This document shows, in pieces, positions 12,787 through 25,200 of a DNA stretch of 64,000 bases. The notes beneath the pieces are model-generated. The model made no database searches and was not told where the DNA came from. It was given only the letters and a program-made list of their open reading frames with translations. Where the stretch lies: NCBI GenBank assembly GCA_949126835.1, contig OX421495.1:29859171-29923170 (forward strand). The letters are read 5' to 3'. Position 1 is the first letter of the stretch. Every line of letters starts with the position of its first letter. The position numbers and the translations under genes were made by a program. The DNA comes from Anisus vortex. Taxonomy: Eukaryota > Mollusca > Gastropoda > Planorbidae.

Positions 12787-12896
12787 AATAAATGTTTCAA
12801 TATGATTTAAGGAGCAACAAGAATTACAATAAAATGATGGCAACAATTAATTGTGTTAAAAAAATATTTATTTTGTAATTTTCTGAAAATAATAAA
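12787..12896 (+). terminator. TAF8 polyadenylation signals
   Basis: AATAAA occurs at 12787-12792, 12828-12833 and 12891-12896, which is 41-145 bases after the TAF8 stop. On the minus strand AATAAA occurs at 12867-12872 and 12920-12925, serving the converging CAMKMT gene. The two transcripts therefore probably end within a few tens of bases of each other or overlap. Confidence 0.6.
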
Positions 12897-13208
12897 TGAA
12901 CTATGGACTATTTTGAGCTTTTATTAAGTTAGTTGGAATATTTCTAATAACAAATGTAAGGTATAAAAAAAACAATTAACACAATGAATGGAATGGTAAA
13001 ACTAATGACCATTAAGCTAATAAAGTCTAACTCAAACCATTTTAAACTATATATATAAAAATATAACAACAAAATTATCTGTAAACTCACAGTATTGTGC
13101 TTATTCTAACAAAAACAAAATGTACATATATATTATGCCATAAAAACTATTAGCTTATTGGAAATGTTCTGCAGTACGAAAATGTGTATAGTTCCTGATA
13201 TTATTTCT

Positions 13209-16200
13209 TTATCTTGATTCTGGTGTAACATCTCGTGATAAAACTGTATGCTGCTGTTTACATAATGTCATCATAATAGGAAAGTGAAGGGATTCATTGT
13301 ACACCTCTGGCATTTCTAACAGCATCTAAAAAATGTTTGGTAGATCAAATTGTACTCTATTAAACATGTCACAATGAAATAGTAAGAAATGTATCTATCT
13401 ATAGTCCTGTATCTATAACATAAATGTAAGATTAACTCACGTTACTATGCAGGTGTGAAACTCTGGAATCATAGTTTTGATCAATTGTTACTTTGAACAA
13501 TTCCTGCGCTATCTCTGCAAACTGATGGAATGTTTTATTTCTTGATGGTGCAAATATTATAGCCTGGCCCTTGATGGAGACAAAGTTGAATTTTTATCAC
13601 ATAAAATGCATCAGAATGTGAAGAAATAATGTTTAAAAAAAAATGTACAAAAAATACATTGAAAAATATAGTAAACAACAAGAGTAGTATTTTATTTTAA
13701 AATACCGTATTTACCCTCGCATAAGTCGCACTTTTTTTACCGAAAATTTTGACTAAAACTAAAAGTAGGGGTGCAAATTAAACACCCGACACTGTTTTTG
13801 AAAAGTACAAAAAACATCACTACTCTGTCAGAAAGTTTCCTACATAACCTGTATTGTTGATTGTAGTGATGTAGAATTACTAGGATATGCATAGCCCTAC
13901 ATTTTACATTAAGAAAACTTTTGTAGGTGTAAATATACTATCTTTATATAACTGAAATTGACATTTTAGTTTTTCTTTTGGACCAATTTTCATTTGCCGA
14001 AATGTAGCTAAGTTTAAGGCGGCGACATTTATCGTAGGCCTATTGAATGCAAATTACAGTATGAAAAGAATCGTACATGTGTAAAAGTCTATCTAGGCCT
14101 ATAATGTAGGTATGAGCTTGTAGCTTACGAAACGTTTTATTTAGGACATATGACCTAGGTCTTTAGGCTATAGCCTAATAATAAAAGAGTAGCATTCAAA
14201 GAAAACCGTGTCATGTGTAAGCAATGTTTCCAAAACAACAATCGGCCGATTGGCACATTTCAGAAAAATTCTTCACTCAAACATTTTTTTTTTCAAATCT
14301 ATATGAAAATAATGCGTGAAATGTCAATAGTGTGTTTCATTTTTCATTAGTTGCATGTTAAAGTTGAAAACAAAAACACAGCTCATTGTCGGTCGCAAAG
14401 ATAAAATGCCAGCCCTCTCCGCTTTTTTTTTTTTCGCGCAGTCACGTTTTAAATCATTACAGACAATATTATGTTAATGGTAATTAGGGCTTTTGTATCA
14501 ATACCAGCGCCGTGCAGTCTAGACGCCAGTTTTGAATAGCGCACTTCAAAAGACTTTTTTGTGTCGACCCTCTATAGTGTGACTATAAGGATAGGAACTT
14601 GAGTAGGGAAATGGACTTAGATGAAGAAACAGATACCTTACTGTCCCATATCAATAATGGCTGTAGGCCTAGTGATAGGTTGTTTAAAATACTGGTAAAT
14701 AAAGCGCTGCCATTCTTTTATTATTATTGCTTTAAGCATGATGGAAACCATTTTTTTAAAGTAAAGTTTCCAAATTTGGGTGAATATTTAATAACTTTTA
14801 TGTTTAAAAGGTATGCATTTTTGAGAAGTTAAAAGTTAGTGTAACCCCTGGAAGTCGGGGTGCGACTTATGCTAGGGTCAATGACAACATATAAAAAAAA
14901 TAATCTTAAACTAGGGGTGCGACTTATCCACCGGTGCGACTTATACGTAAGTATGTAATCATAGACTTAGATTACCCCTGGTTTTAACAGATCAAACATC
15001 ACTTGAGCCAGATCTTCTCTGCCATCATCAAAAAACAAACTGTAAAGATTTTAGTGTGGAAATAAAATATAACTCCACTTACCGGTAGTAATGAAATTTT
15101 TGTTACTTCACTTATCATTATCAATGTGCTTACTGTGTATTTCTTTTAAATGTACACATTGCTTATGCATATGAAACTCACCAATCTGCACATATGACTG
15201 TATCAAATGAATCCTGTAACTCATTTGGTAGTTTTTCCCCACCCCAACGAAGAAGCCTAAAGAAAAAAAAATAAATTACAAAACGTTAAGATTTGTTTTC
15301 TTTTTTACAAAACAAATTATTGCTGAACACTAGCTACAATTTTACCTTGAGTTAATAGTAGTGTTGTCAAACTTGTTATTATGAATAATCATTTCCAGAT
15401 CTGTAATGTAAGATTTATTATCTAATTGGTTATTGCCTGATGATTTAATTTTACAAAAATGTTTATCACTTGATAAAAACTTAAGAATATTTAGTTTGGA
15501 AAATTTTGTTTGGAAAACATTAAACAATCATTAATATGGGTTATTTAATTAAACATTGGAGTAATTATATAATTTAACCATGAAATTATAATATTTTAAT
15601 AACATGATATGGATACAGATCTAAGCTGTACAGTATGCAACTGTAGTCATTAGGAAGCTTCACTGATTTAGTTCAAAATTAAAGACAAACTAAAACAGAT
15701 ATGCTTAGGATGGAACTTTATAGCTGTAGATATATTGGGTATCAGATATTAAGATATGAGCATAAATAAAATTATTTGAAGATAAAACTCTTACAGGCTC
15801 TTACTATCTATTCCTTTTTAAAAATTCCAGTTTCTATGACCATGACATACTAGGGGATTGTGTAGCCAGCACACTGACCAGAAGCATAGCATTTACTTTG
15901 CTCCAATTAATGTCAGGTGCCCATCAGAGCCGGGTAGACTCCTGGACACTTTCCAGACCCAGGAACAAATCCTAGCCAGCACTAGGATTCAAACCCGGAA
16001 CCATCAGTCAATTAGCTGAGTGCTCTGCCACTGAACCAATGTGTCCCATATATATATATCGATAGGTATGGTTGTTAAGATAAAAAAAATTTAAACCTTT
16101 TTAAAAAACAAATAATTTGGGACTTGATGTTTCCACAAATGATTTTTTGATTTTTAACAAAATTTACAATAAGTATTTTCCCTTATAAAACTTTGGTCAG

Positions 16201-19200
16201 ATTTTTACCTAATTTTTCCAAATTTTAAAAATCAAGTCCGTTTTTACAAACTTTCCCTACCCAAATCAAACGTGCTCTCATAAAATTTAGTTTTACTAGG
16301 TTGTAGCAGTTCATAAGAAGCAGAAAAAAATATACTAGGAATAATAACCTTTCATAAAAAAATTAAATTTTTTTTTTTAAACCAGATATAAAATAATAAA
16401 ATGTTTTTAGAATATCCTTGAAAAGGATTTCTTTTATCTCTGGCATTGTAAAAATTACAATAATAATAATAACAATAATAATAATATTTGTATAGCGCTG
16501 CCAACAAACATAATGTAAGCTCAGAGCGCGTTTAACATACAACTAAGAATACGGATATTACCCTAGGCCAGGTGACAGAGCTAAATTGATGATTAAAAAA
16601 GACAAAACAAATAAATGTAGTATTAACCGACCCAACCCATAAATAAGACAGTAAGTTTCTAAAGCATGTTAAATGTTATCTAAGGTAAATATTGAAATAA
16701 TGAGTTGTTTGAAAGTAACAGTAGAGCTTGTTCGCCTCAGTTGAATGGGAAGTTGATTCCACACCTTCGGACAGGATACTTAGAAGGCTATAAGGCCAAC
16801 AGTCATCAGAGAGAAACGGGGCTCTTCCAGAAGCGATGAGTTTGCAGAACGAAGTGTTCTTTGCGGGACATAAGGTGTGATTAGTGCCTTGAGATAGGAC
16901 GGAATAATTTATGAAAAGAAATCTTACTTTTAATTGATTCCTCATTGCCATCAGTTAACTCAATGTGGGCTGCCTTAGAACAAACTCCCAACTAAATGTG
17001 TAAAAAAATGAAATTATTACTTGTAGTTTTATTTTCCTTGTTCCAAATATTTACATTTTTAATTAGTTCCTGTGAATATTTGTTTGATGTTTTGAGATTA
17101 AAATGAAATGTGTCAAAAGTAATAATGGGTACCTTGTTAATGTTTTAAGTTAGGATTTTTAAAAAGTACTTCAGAAGTTGAGTCAAATGTTTAAAAAAAT
17201 GTTTCCCAAACCTAGACTGAGTGTTGCCTTAGGCAAAAGTTATGATAAGCAGTCATGATAATAATAGAAATGTACATTTTTTTATAATAAAACCAGTGCT
17301 TTTTTTGTGACGGCACGCACCGGTAAGGCGTACCGGCACCTTTTTCAATGTGGGGAAAAAATTATTACTTTTCTTGTATTTTAACGTTTATTATTAATTT
17401 ATTATATTATTAATTTGTTAAAATTGATTTATTTTAATCTCAATAAGAATTAAAATATAAAATGCGAAACTGCTTTAAAAGTTAGGCAATTCATCACTGA
17501 GTACCGGCACCTATTTTTTTTACAAAAAAACACTGAGTAAAACCATAGTTCCACATTTGAGAAATTGATATCTCTGAGAAAAAGCTTGTACCCCTTTAAA
17601 ATTAAAATTGACTTTTCAAAAAGTTTTTAGAATTGTTGATTTTAAAATCTTGTAGTTGCCATGAGTTATATATAGATAAAAAAGAAGTTCTCAAAGTTGT
17701 ATGATTAATGACCAGTATTATAATACATGTACAAGAAAGCTTTAAATGAGAACTCTGCTAAGAGTACTAAAGATGAAATTTAAACAGAATTTTTAAAATT
17801 AATTTCAAGTTTTGAAATTATGAAGCTAAAATACAATAGTGTAATTCTAGGAAACAAAATATCTTTATATAATGATCAAATAGATCAGGGGTCAGCAACC
17901 TATGGCACGCTTGCCAGACTTGGCATGCCGAGAGATTTTTAAAGGCATGCGGAAGACTTTCAGAAAAGGGAATCCAGGTTTCTTCTGCAGGAAATTGAGT
18001 GCTAACGCACAATTAATTTTAGACTGTTGGCACGCTGAATAAGTTAGAAATCCCACTTCTGCAAGCTATTAGCAAAAGGTTGCCGACCCTTGAAATAGAT
18101 AATTCTTACAGCAACACCAGCCAAACAGGTCATCCCTCCACCAAGTTCACATATCCTTAACCCACTGCAAAGAATTGTAAAAAATATGTTTGATGATGCA
18201 CTAAGATATATTGATATTGAATGTGCACAATGGCTTAGCAACGATCATGCGTTAAAATAACCAAATCAATGACAGGCAAGCCTTGTTTTATAAATTATTG
18301 CAACAGCACTGTGCAAGTTTTCAACATACTTTGTACTGTGATGTTGTAGTTTTTTTTTGTCCATTTATTCTAAACAGGCATTGTGTTTATAGAAATTGAA
18401 ATAATTTGCAGCAATAATTTTTTTAAAGATTGTTTAGTATCATTAATTGAACACATTGCAGATATAAATCTCACAACAGTTGTGAATATTACAAAAACTC
18501 TGTGAATACAGTCTTTCCACTTAAAACAAAGTTATATTAAAAGCAGTGATTACACATCAGTGTAGATGTTAATTGACAAGTCTTAATTAGGCGTGACCTT
18601 TTGAACTGGTGTGATCTTAAACTTCCGGTTCTATTTTTAAATGTTTAATTATTTTAGGCATTTCCGTAAACAAAAGAGCATGCTTTTGCTGGTTATTGAC
18701 AGTTGATTTCAACCTCGACGGCTAGTTCTAGTCTTTTAAAATTATACAAAGGATACAATATTTGTTATGAGGAATCCGTTTTTAACATCAAAAGTGAGTA
18801 GGTGATAATTAATACTCAAGTGTTAGTCGCATGTAGCTTGTTTATAAAATAAATTAGTCAAGAGTTGCGTTTTCTTGGTTATTAAGAAACAAAATTCGTA
18901 GATTCATAAAAACGAATAACAAAAATTCTTTTGCATTAAGCAATAAGTTTGATATTATAAAAAGGTGATTATTCCCTTCTGACTTTCACAATGCATTGTG
19001 TTATTTCGTAAACATGTTATGGAAATCAAAGAAATTTTAATCCCCAACAAATGTTCGTACAACCAGTAACCCAGCACACAGACATGTTTCGAATAAAATG
19101 ATCGAATTCGACCGGAAATGTTTTTTCTTGTGAACTTTTATGCATGCATACACGTTAAGACTTGTCAATACAAATAACTACCATAACTAATATTGATATT

Positions 19201-21561
19201 CATTATACTTGTGCTATACATGAGTATGACGTTTTGTGTGGGGTAAAAAAAATATTAAGCCACACAACAATCAACAAAACACATAGCCTACATATTCATA
19301 GTTTATTTTCCCAATAATAAATATATTCATATTTGATTAAAAACTCTTTTCACTAGGATCTCATTATTTTGTTTATATGGACAAAGATGATATGTTGTTC
19401 TGATAGTTTAAAAAAAAAGGGATTATTCACAAACATAATCAAACCAACTTGAAGTCTTGAACATGCTGCATGCAATAATAGGTCATGACCTCCTCTGATG
19501 GCCACACACCTGGAATAGTAACAACAATTAGGGTTACAACACTTTCAGCAATACTGAAATGCCAATAATAACAATATGCAACACCATTTCAGAGCATCAA
19601 AAACAATTTTCAAAATGTACTGAGAAAGGTTGTATTAATCACATTCATTTTTTTCCACTCAAATATTTTAGTTTTGTTTATTTATTACAATTATTTGAAT
19701 TGTTCACTTTTTTGTTAAATCAGTAGAAATAAAGGTTTTGCTGGTTACTTTAAAAAGTAAAGTGACTTTAGATTAATGACCTTACTGGTTAGCTAAACAC
19801 CTGAACAGAAAATTGTGTGCAGAAATAGAAAAGAAAAAAAAGAGTTCAAATTAATCATGAACTTTCCACAGACCAAAACAGTGTTCATTTATAAGTTTAA
19901 ACCAAATTTCTCTTTACAAAGCTTTGCCAGCAAAGTAAAGCTCCTTAAAAAACATTCATGATCAATATGTGCCCTTTACTTATGTCTGTTACCCAGCTTT
20001 AAAGGTCAAAACTCAGGACTCCATACAACATCTGGGAAAATATCTACTGGTATGCATTTACCTGGAATCGACCTAGATAGGCCTACCTATTAAATGGCAA
20101 TTCCAAATGTTTCCCACTGTACTAGACCAGCGCTTGTTTGTGATAAGCACTCAAACATTTCAATTAAAGTAAAAGTAAAGTTAGAACCTTCCCATTTAAC
20201 AATAAAAAATGATATGCTTCATTTCATTTAACTCCTTATAGTTTTTTAATATTAAGCACCACATTTTTTCTCTAAAAGAATTTTTTTTTAGGTATGTGTT
20301 TTGGAGTGTCTAGAGATCAAATGAATTAATTGGATTTACATTAATTCGTATAAAAATAATTGCATTGGTTTTCATTTGTTTTGGATTTTTTTCAATTCCA
20401 CTCTGACATATTATCAACAAAAAACAAGGTTCTCTACCACCAAATGTATAAATGGTCTAGACACATCATCTTGCCCCACAACCAAATGTCCAGATGGTCA
20501 AGTCAAAATAATAAACCAGCTCCACTAAAAGGTCTTGGCACATGACAGAAAACAATATCCAAATGTTTAACACTCACAAACATTTCCTGTATTGTTAAAT
20601 CCATTTAATCTTTCTGCTGTAATACCACCACACAGATGTCTGAAAAAAAATAGATTCAGTAACATGGAAGAATTGTTTTGCATCCAATTTTCACATAAAA
20701 TATATACCGGTACTGTTCCGTCACTGTTATATTAAATAATCTATCTGCATAAAAATGTTCAGGAAAGATATGAAACTGTTTTATATTAAATAATCTATCT
20801 GCATAAAAATGTTCAGGAAAGATATGAAACTGTTTTATATGAAATAATCTATCTGCATAAGAATGTTCAGGAAAGATATGAAACTGTTTTATATGAAATA
20901 GTCTATCTGCATAAAAATGTTCAGGAAAGATATGAAACTGTTTCATATGAAATAATCTATCTGCATAAAAATGTTCAGGAAAGATATGAAACTGTTTTAT
21001 ATGAAATAATCTATCTGCATAAAAATGTTCAGGAAAGATATGAAACTGTTTTATATGAAATAATCTATCTGTATAAAAATGTTCAGGAAAGATATGAAAC
21101 TGTTTTATATGAAATAATCTATCTGCATATGAAACTGTTTTATACATATTATTTTGCTTTGGTATCATGGTTGTCAATCAACAATTACAAAAGGTTAGCA
21201 TAGAGTAGGGGGGGGGGGATATTAAACATAATTTTGAGGGCGGTGGGAGGAGGCAAAGTAAAACTTTAAATATGCCAATATTTACATCTTTTACCAGGAA
21301 ACTTTCTTCCAGACAATATATAGTGCAGGTTATAAAATTAAGCAATATGAAGGCATATTAAGCATATTTAAACAAAAGTTACCTGATGTTCATTGAGAAG
21401 CCTGGAATGTCTGGACAGGTGTACAGGTACCAGGTTGAATGAGTGTCAGAGTCACATGCAACATTGTTCAGAGTGCACTGAGACAATAAACCAAATGAGT
21501 GAAACCTTCGTACTGACACTGAACTGTCTGCTGTTTCTTCACAGCTACCTCCCATTAAAAC
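13209..21561 (-). CDS. CAMKMT: Calmodulin-lysine N-methyltransferase, first exon not found
   Basis: This enzyme uses S-adenosylmethionine to trimethylate a lysine of calmodulin (Lys115 in vertebrates). Exons in transcript order: 21561-21383, 20639-20578, 19509-19449, 18164-18110, 16991-16928, 15400-15346, 15256-15182, 15039-14976, 13569-13441, 13325-13209. They join in one frame with GT/AG sites and code for 286 residues; human has 323. Recognised segments are SVRRFHSF (N-terminal), GFNNTGNVCVWPSEE, the SAM-binding ELGGGMTCLAG, LTDGNEESIK, FDTVICADC (catalytic-face motif) and IIFAPSRNKTFHQF. The C-terminal segment is PEVYNESLHFPIMM, where the human protein has PDIYEENLHYPLLL. Only the start of the protein is missing; the first exon should lie above 21561. 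The exon 3 donor (GTTGGT at 19448-19443) is weak. Introns carry several transposons and a minisatellite, but no coding damage is seen. Confidence 0.93.
13703..14956 (+). mobile_element. DNA transposon with inverted ends in a CAMKMT intron
   Basis: The left end reads CCGTATTTACCCTCGCATAA then GTCGCAC. The right end reads GTGCGACTTATACGTAAGTA. Inside is a second inverted pair of GTGCGACTTAT motifs at 14860 and 14920. A short open stretch from 14599 (MDLDEETDTLLSHI) is shared with the relative at 35380, but I recognise no domain in it. It is about 1.25 kb, probably non-autonomous, and the longest copy of this family in the window. Confidence 0.65.
15860..16048 (-). repeat. tRNA-derived SINE, minus strand
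   Basis: Read on the minus strand, a tRNA-like head carries A-box TGGTTCAGTGG and B-box GGTTTGAATCC. The body follows with GGGTCTGGAAAGTGTCC and GTCTACCCGGCTCTGATGGG. A tail with CAAAGTAAATG and GTGCTGGC ends it. A body of this type is shared by many mollusc SINEs; I believe it is the Meta-domain, but that naming is from memory. It lies in a CAMKMT intron. Confidence 0.65.
16441..16925. repeat. Probable dispersed repeat, LINE-tail type
   Basis: After a (CAATAATAA)n stretch comes TTTGTATAGCGCTGCCAAC, a form typical of retrotransposon 3' tails. A GC-richer block (GAAGTTGATTCCACACCTTC, then CTCTTCCAGAAGCGATGAG) continues to within a few bases of the CAMKMT exon at 16928. The family is not identified. 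Confidence 0.4.
17294..17535 (+). mobile_element. hAT MITE with 8-bp target duplication
   Basis: Its inverted ends are CAGTGCTTTTTTTGT and ACAAAAAAACACTG. The flanks AATAAAAC (17286-17293) and AGTAAAAC (17536-17543) agree at 7 of 8 bases, as expected for hAT insertion. ACCGGCACC motifs occur near both ends. It lies in a CAMKMT intron. Confidence 0.85.
17886..18092 (+). mobile_element. hAT MITE with perfect 8-bp target duplication
   Basis: The ends read CAGGGGTCAGCAACC and GGTTGCCGACCCTTG. The flanking 8-mer AAATAGAT is identical on both sides (17878-17885 and 18093-18100). The element ends only 17 bases from the CAMKMT exon carrying the SAM-binding motif. A relative with the same left end starts near 54750. 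Confidence 0.92.
20722..21144 (-). repeat. 54-bp minisatellite in CAMKMT intron 1 (of those seen)
   Basis: About 7.7 copies of a 54-bp unit contain GAAATAATCTATCTGCATAA and TGTTCAGGAAAGATATG. On the strand of the gene the array is open for its whole length (18 codons per unit, including FHIFPEHFYADR). It lies between the first two recognised CAMKMT exons and joins neither in an obvious way. Confidence 0.92.
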
Positions 21562-21889
21562 CTGAGCAAGGAAATAATGAATGGATGCGAGAAGACTGTA
21601 AAATATTTTGAATTTCTTATAATGATTGCAGTCAATGTGTATATCAGTTTATCTATAAATACAGAGAGACAGAGTTTATACCAATACCAATTCACAAATA
21701 AAATTATAAATGGTATTTAATGGCCTGCAATATAGCATACCTGGTAAAAATGCTCAAAATATTAACATTTATTTAAAATATTTTTACAGGAGAAATAGAC
21801 TCTAGTTGTCTTTTTTTTAAGCCAAGGCATATAAATTTCATCCTATGCCTACTTTTCAAATCTAACTGACACCCTACATTAAAAGTTGA

Positions 21890-21985
21890 TGTTCCGCATT
21901 GACAGCACATGAGGAGTTCATTGAGGGTGCCCCTGAGGCTGAGTCTACCCAGCTCTGACGGGTACCTGGGGCTGGGCATTGTCTA
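21890..21985 (+). repeat. SINE body fragment
   Basis: GAGTCTACCCAGCTCTGACG then GGTACCTGG matches the body of the SINE at 15860-16048, read here on the plus strand. No head is present beside it in the same orientation. Confidence 0.5.
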
Positions 21986-21998
21986 GAAAAAAAATTTC

Positions 21999-22071
21999 TG
22001 GTTCAGCTGGGGATTGAACCCAGGACCTCTCGCGTGTGAGGCGAGCGTGATAACCACTACACTACTGAACC
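21999..22071 (-). tRNA. tRNA-Val(CAC)-like gene
   Basis: Read on the minus strand it folds into a full cloverleaf. The acceptor stem is GGTTCAG with CTGAACC (7 of 7 paired). The D arm TAGTGTAGTGGTTATCACG is identical to that of animal tRNA-Val. The anticodon stem is CTCGC/GCGAG with loop CTCACAC, giving anticodon CAC. The T arm is CTGGG-TTCAATC-CCCAG. T8, A14, GG in the D loop, T33 and TTC are all present. Discriminator A is followed within four bases by T8, a good pol III terminator. The acceptor stem differs from usual tRNA-Val but is changed on both strands. It could be a functional gene or a well-preserved tRNA-derived repeat copy. Confidence 0.72.
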
Positions 22072-22095
22072 AGACATTCTTTAATCCACAGTGCA

Positions 22096-22200
22096 AATAA
22101 TCTTACATCTTATCTCATACATTACAGACGCTCCTTCTATAAAGAAGATTTTTGCGTCATACGCTCGTGCGTGGTTCGAGTCTGTAATGTATAAGATAAT
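22096..22200 (-). repeat. LINE 3' tail fragment forming an inverted repeat
   Basis: The minus strand of 22107-22150 (AGAAGGAGCGTCTGTAATGT and on to AGATAAG) matches the 3' tail of the CR1/L2-like LINE near 39722-39750. The right half repeats GTCTGTAATGTATAAGATAA in the opposite sense, so the whole is a near-palindrome of about 90 bases. Confidence 0.6.
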
Positions 22201-25200
22201 ATTAGTAGTTCTAGTAGTAGGCTACTAGTACTAGTGTAACTAGTATATTATAGAATCTAGTTAGATCTAGTAGTAGTTTAGTCTAGTAACTAGTAGTCAG
22301 ACGTCATACTAACATACTACTAGCATAGACTATAGTATAGTCAGGTTTGCTATTCACTTAGTTTGCATTAATTATAAATTTAATTTAAGTTGGTTAGGGG
22401 GCCTATACATTTTTATACATTTTCAAAAGGTTGAATAATTAATTAAAAAGTGACGTTTAGAATTTAAGCCTTTTCTCATATTCACTATTCCAACTTTTTA
22501 CTTTTTGTTTAGGTTCAGAAAATTGGTAATTTTACTATGTTTTATGCCTACCTTGGCTAGGATAAACCATCGTTTTTTGGCTATTTTTCTACTATCGGGC
22601 AGTTTTAAATCGTTTTTCAAAATCACATTGTTCATATCTAAAATAATTATCGTTAAGTCACTTTATACAGTTTGCAGTTTCGCACAATGCCATTCCAGTT
22701 TTGGTGCTAAACAAACAAGTGGTGTTCATCGGAACCATAACAAAAACTATAATATTGATGACCCCACTGACCTACATAAAATATAAGCAAATAAATAATC
22801 ATATTATTATTAGTACCAGGTGACCGATCGTTCGATCGGTAATAAAGAGCAGGCGCTTGTACCTTAACATAATGTGTATGTAAAACAACAGGGCATAAAT
22901 TTTAAAAATACGTCTTTACCAGACCAATAAATTGTATTTGTCTTTTTCTTTTTTCCACTATGAATAACATGGGCTTTAAATTCTAACATTCGAAGCAGAT
23001 TTTTATTTGTGCAGTCTAATATCTAGATTTTGCCCGATAATCCCCCCCCCCCCCCCCAAAAAAAAAAAAACAACCCAAAAATAAACAAAACATAACACAA
23101 AAAAACAGCTTAATCTCATTTTAAACCCGAAAAAAAAATGTAGGCTAGAGTTGTCACTTTTAAATCCAACAGAAATATATGTCATTTATGTCATTATGTT
23201 ATGTATTTAAAAAACTGAAAAGTTTAAATTTAAAATATCGTGAAATACGTTACAATTGTTAGTTCTTCTACCCCTTCCCCTATTGGTTTACGCTCGTTTG
23301 AATCTGTGGCGCCTTCACTGTGGATCGGCTTACCTGAGACACTGAAAAAGTCTGTGTCAAAAAAGGGATTCTAGAAGAATTTGAAGACTTTTCTTTTCAA
23401 CTAAGTTGATCAAGTACACATCCATCAGCAAAAAACGTGCTTAAAACTATTTTAAACTGTTATTGTCGTTTCGTTTTTGTGAGCGCGCTGAGCATGCTTT
23501 TATTAGCATGGAGTGAGGCGCTATATAAATGACCAATTAATTAATTAATCACTTAATTTAACAACTGTAAAACTTTCCTATAACATTATGTCCATTTGTT
23601 CAACTCCCTCCCTCAACCCATTCAAGCTAACAATGAGTTACGGCCGGCAAATATGTTTGATATGAATTAAAAAGGTCTACGAATAAATGTAAATCGGGTA
23701 AAAAAAATAGGCATAGTCTAACTGGAGAATCGAACCCGGGTCGCCCGCACAGCAGTCCTCTACGTTAACAACTTAGCTCGAGAAGACAAATGTCGGATGT
23801 GAAAAGCTATTAGACAGTATATAGGACTAGGCCTAAATAAGTCAGTGACACAAACTCACAAATTGACCAATGAGGATCCGTGGGGACACAAACACGATCT
23901 TTTTATATATAGAGATTTTCAATGTTTTCAATGTATTATTCTAAACATTGTTTGACAAAAAAAGTAAAAAAATATAGTTTGGTGTTAACATTATCTAATA
24001 TCCTCCATTTGTGTTACTATTTAAAATAAACTATCGCGGCAAAATATAATATTGATTAATTAAAACAATGGTATGATAAACATTTTTAATAAAAAAAATT
24101 ACATTTTGAGCATTAAACTTAAATACTAAATAATTAAAGGTGAAATTATGTTATTCATTGAAAAGACTGCAAATGAAAAGATTATAATATATATAGGCTA
24201 CGTTAGATGATGTGTTAAATTCCTTGCCCCCCCCCACCCCGCCCCTCAATAAAAGTAACAGTATATTACACTTCTGACTATTGTTATTAGGGAAAATACA
24301 AATATACTGAATACATCTTTTCTAGTTTACCAGATTTCGAATTGACAATGTTAACATATTCTAATATATCTTACTTTGGTAGGCCTTTATATGCAAATCA
24401 TACATATTTTTAATGAAACATTCGTAAACATATGCATTGAATTTTTTTTTAAGTGGATACTAATACAGTGTTTATTATTTACAGTGTAGAGTATACGCTA
24501 CATTGTATGCTATATACAGCGTAGTGTATGCTGCTACAGTGAACACTATATACAGTGTAGTGTAATCTGCTACAGTGTAAACTATGTACAGCTATTCATT
24601 GTTTAAACACAAAAAAGATTTAGAGGTGTTTTTTTTTCCATAAAATGTCAGATAAAAGAAAGTTAAAAATAGACCTTTAGTTTGGTGAAACTTCATCTAA
24701 TTCTGTTATTATTTAAACAGCAAACTATTATCTGACTATTAATTAAAACGTAAATATTTATTTGTTTTTCTTTTTTTTTTTTATTTAATCTAAAATATAT
24801 TGAAGTTTAATCTAAAATATATTGAAGACGTTCTAATCTAAATAAGCCGCGAGGGCCGCATACTATCATTTATCCGCCCGCGCGTTACCCACTGGCCGTA
24901 GTTTGCACACCCCTGCATTACATAAATTACACTTGGTCTTGCTTTAAATTATTTCTATCACCGGTGCGCAACAGTAGTCTAAACAAGAAATTAAACTTCT
25001 TTATGCTGTAGTAAGCCTACGGGTTTTCCCGAAACGTCATAACTGCGACGCAACAAAACACCGCTCTTGAATGCCGCGCTACATGTGGATCGTGCAATGG
25101 CATGTTTTCACGGCCAAAATTAATTATCCACGATAAATCTTTTGTGTATTTTTGTCTAACGATCATTTCCGATTTTTATTTATGTGGCCAAAAAGCTGTA

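Noticed and set aside
20656..21177. Open frame of 173 codons on the minus strand as a protein gene
   Set aside because: It consists of a 54-bp minisatellite inside a CAMKMT intron, with no domain and no splice evidence.
21773..21979. Minus-strand 68-codon frame as a CAMKMT first exon
   Set aside because: It lies over a SINE body and shows no similarity to the CAMKMT N-terminus.
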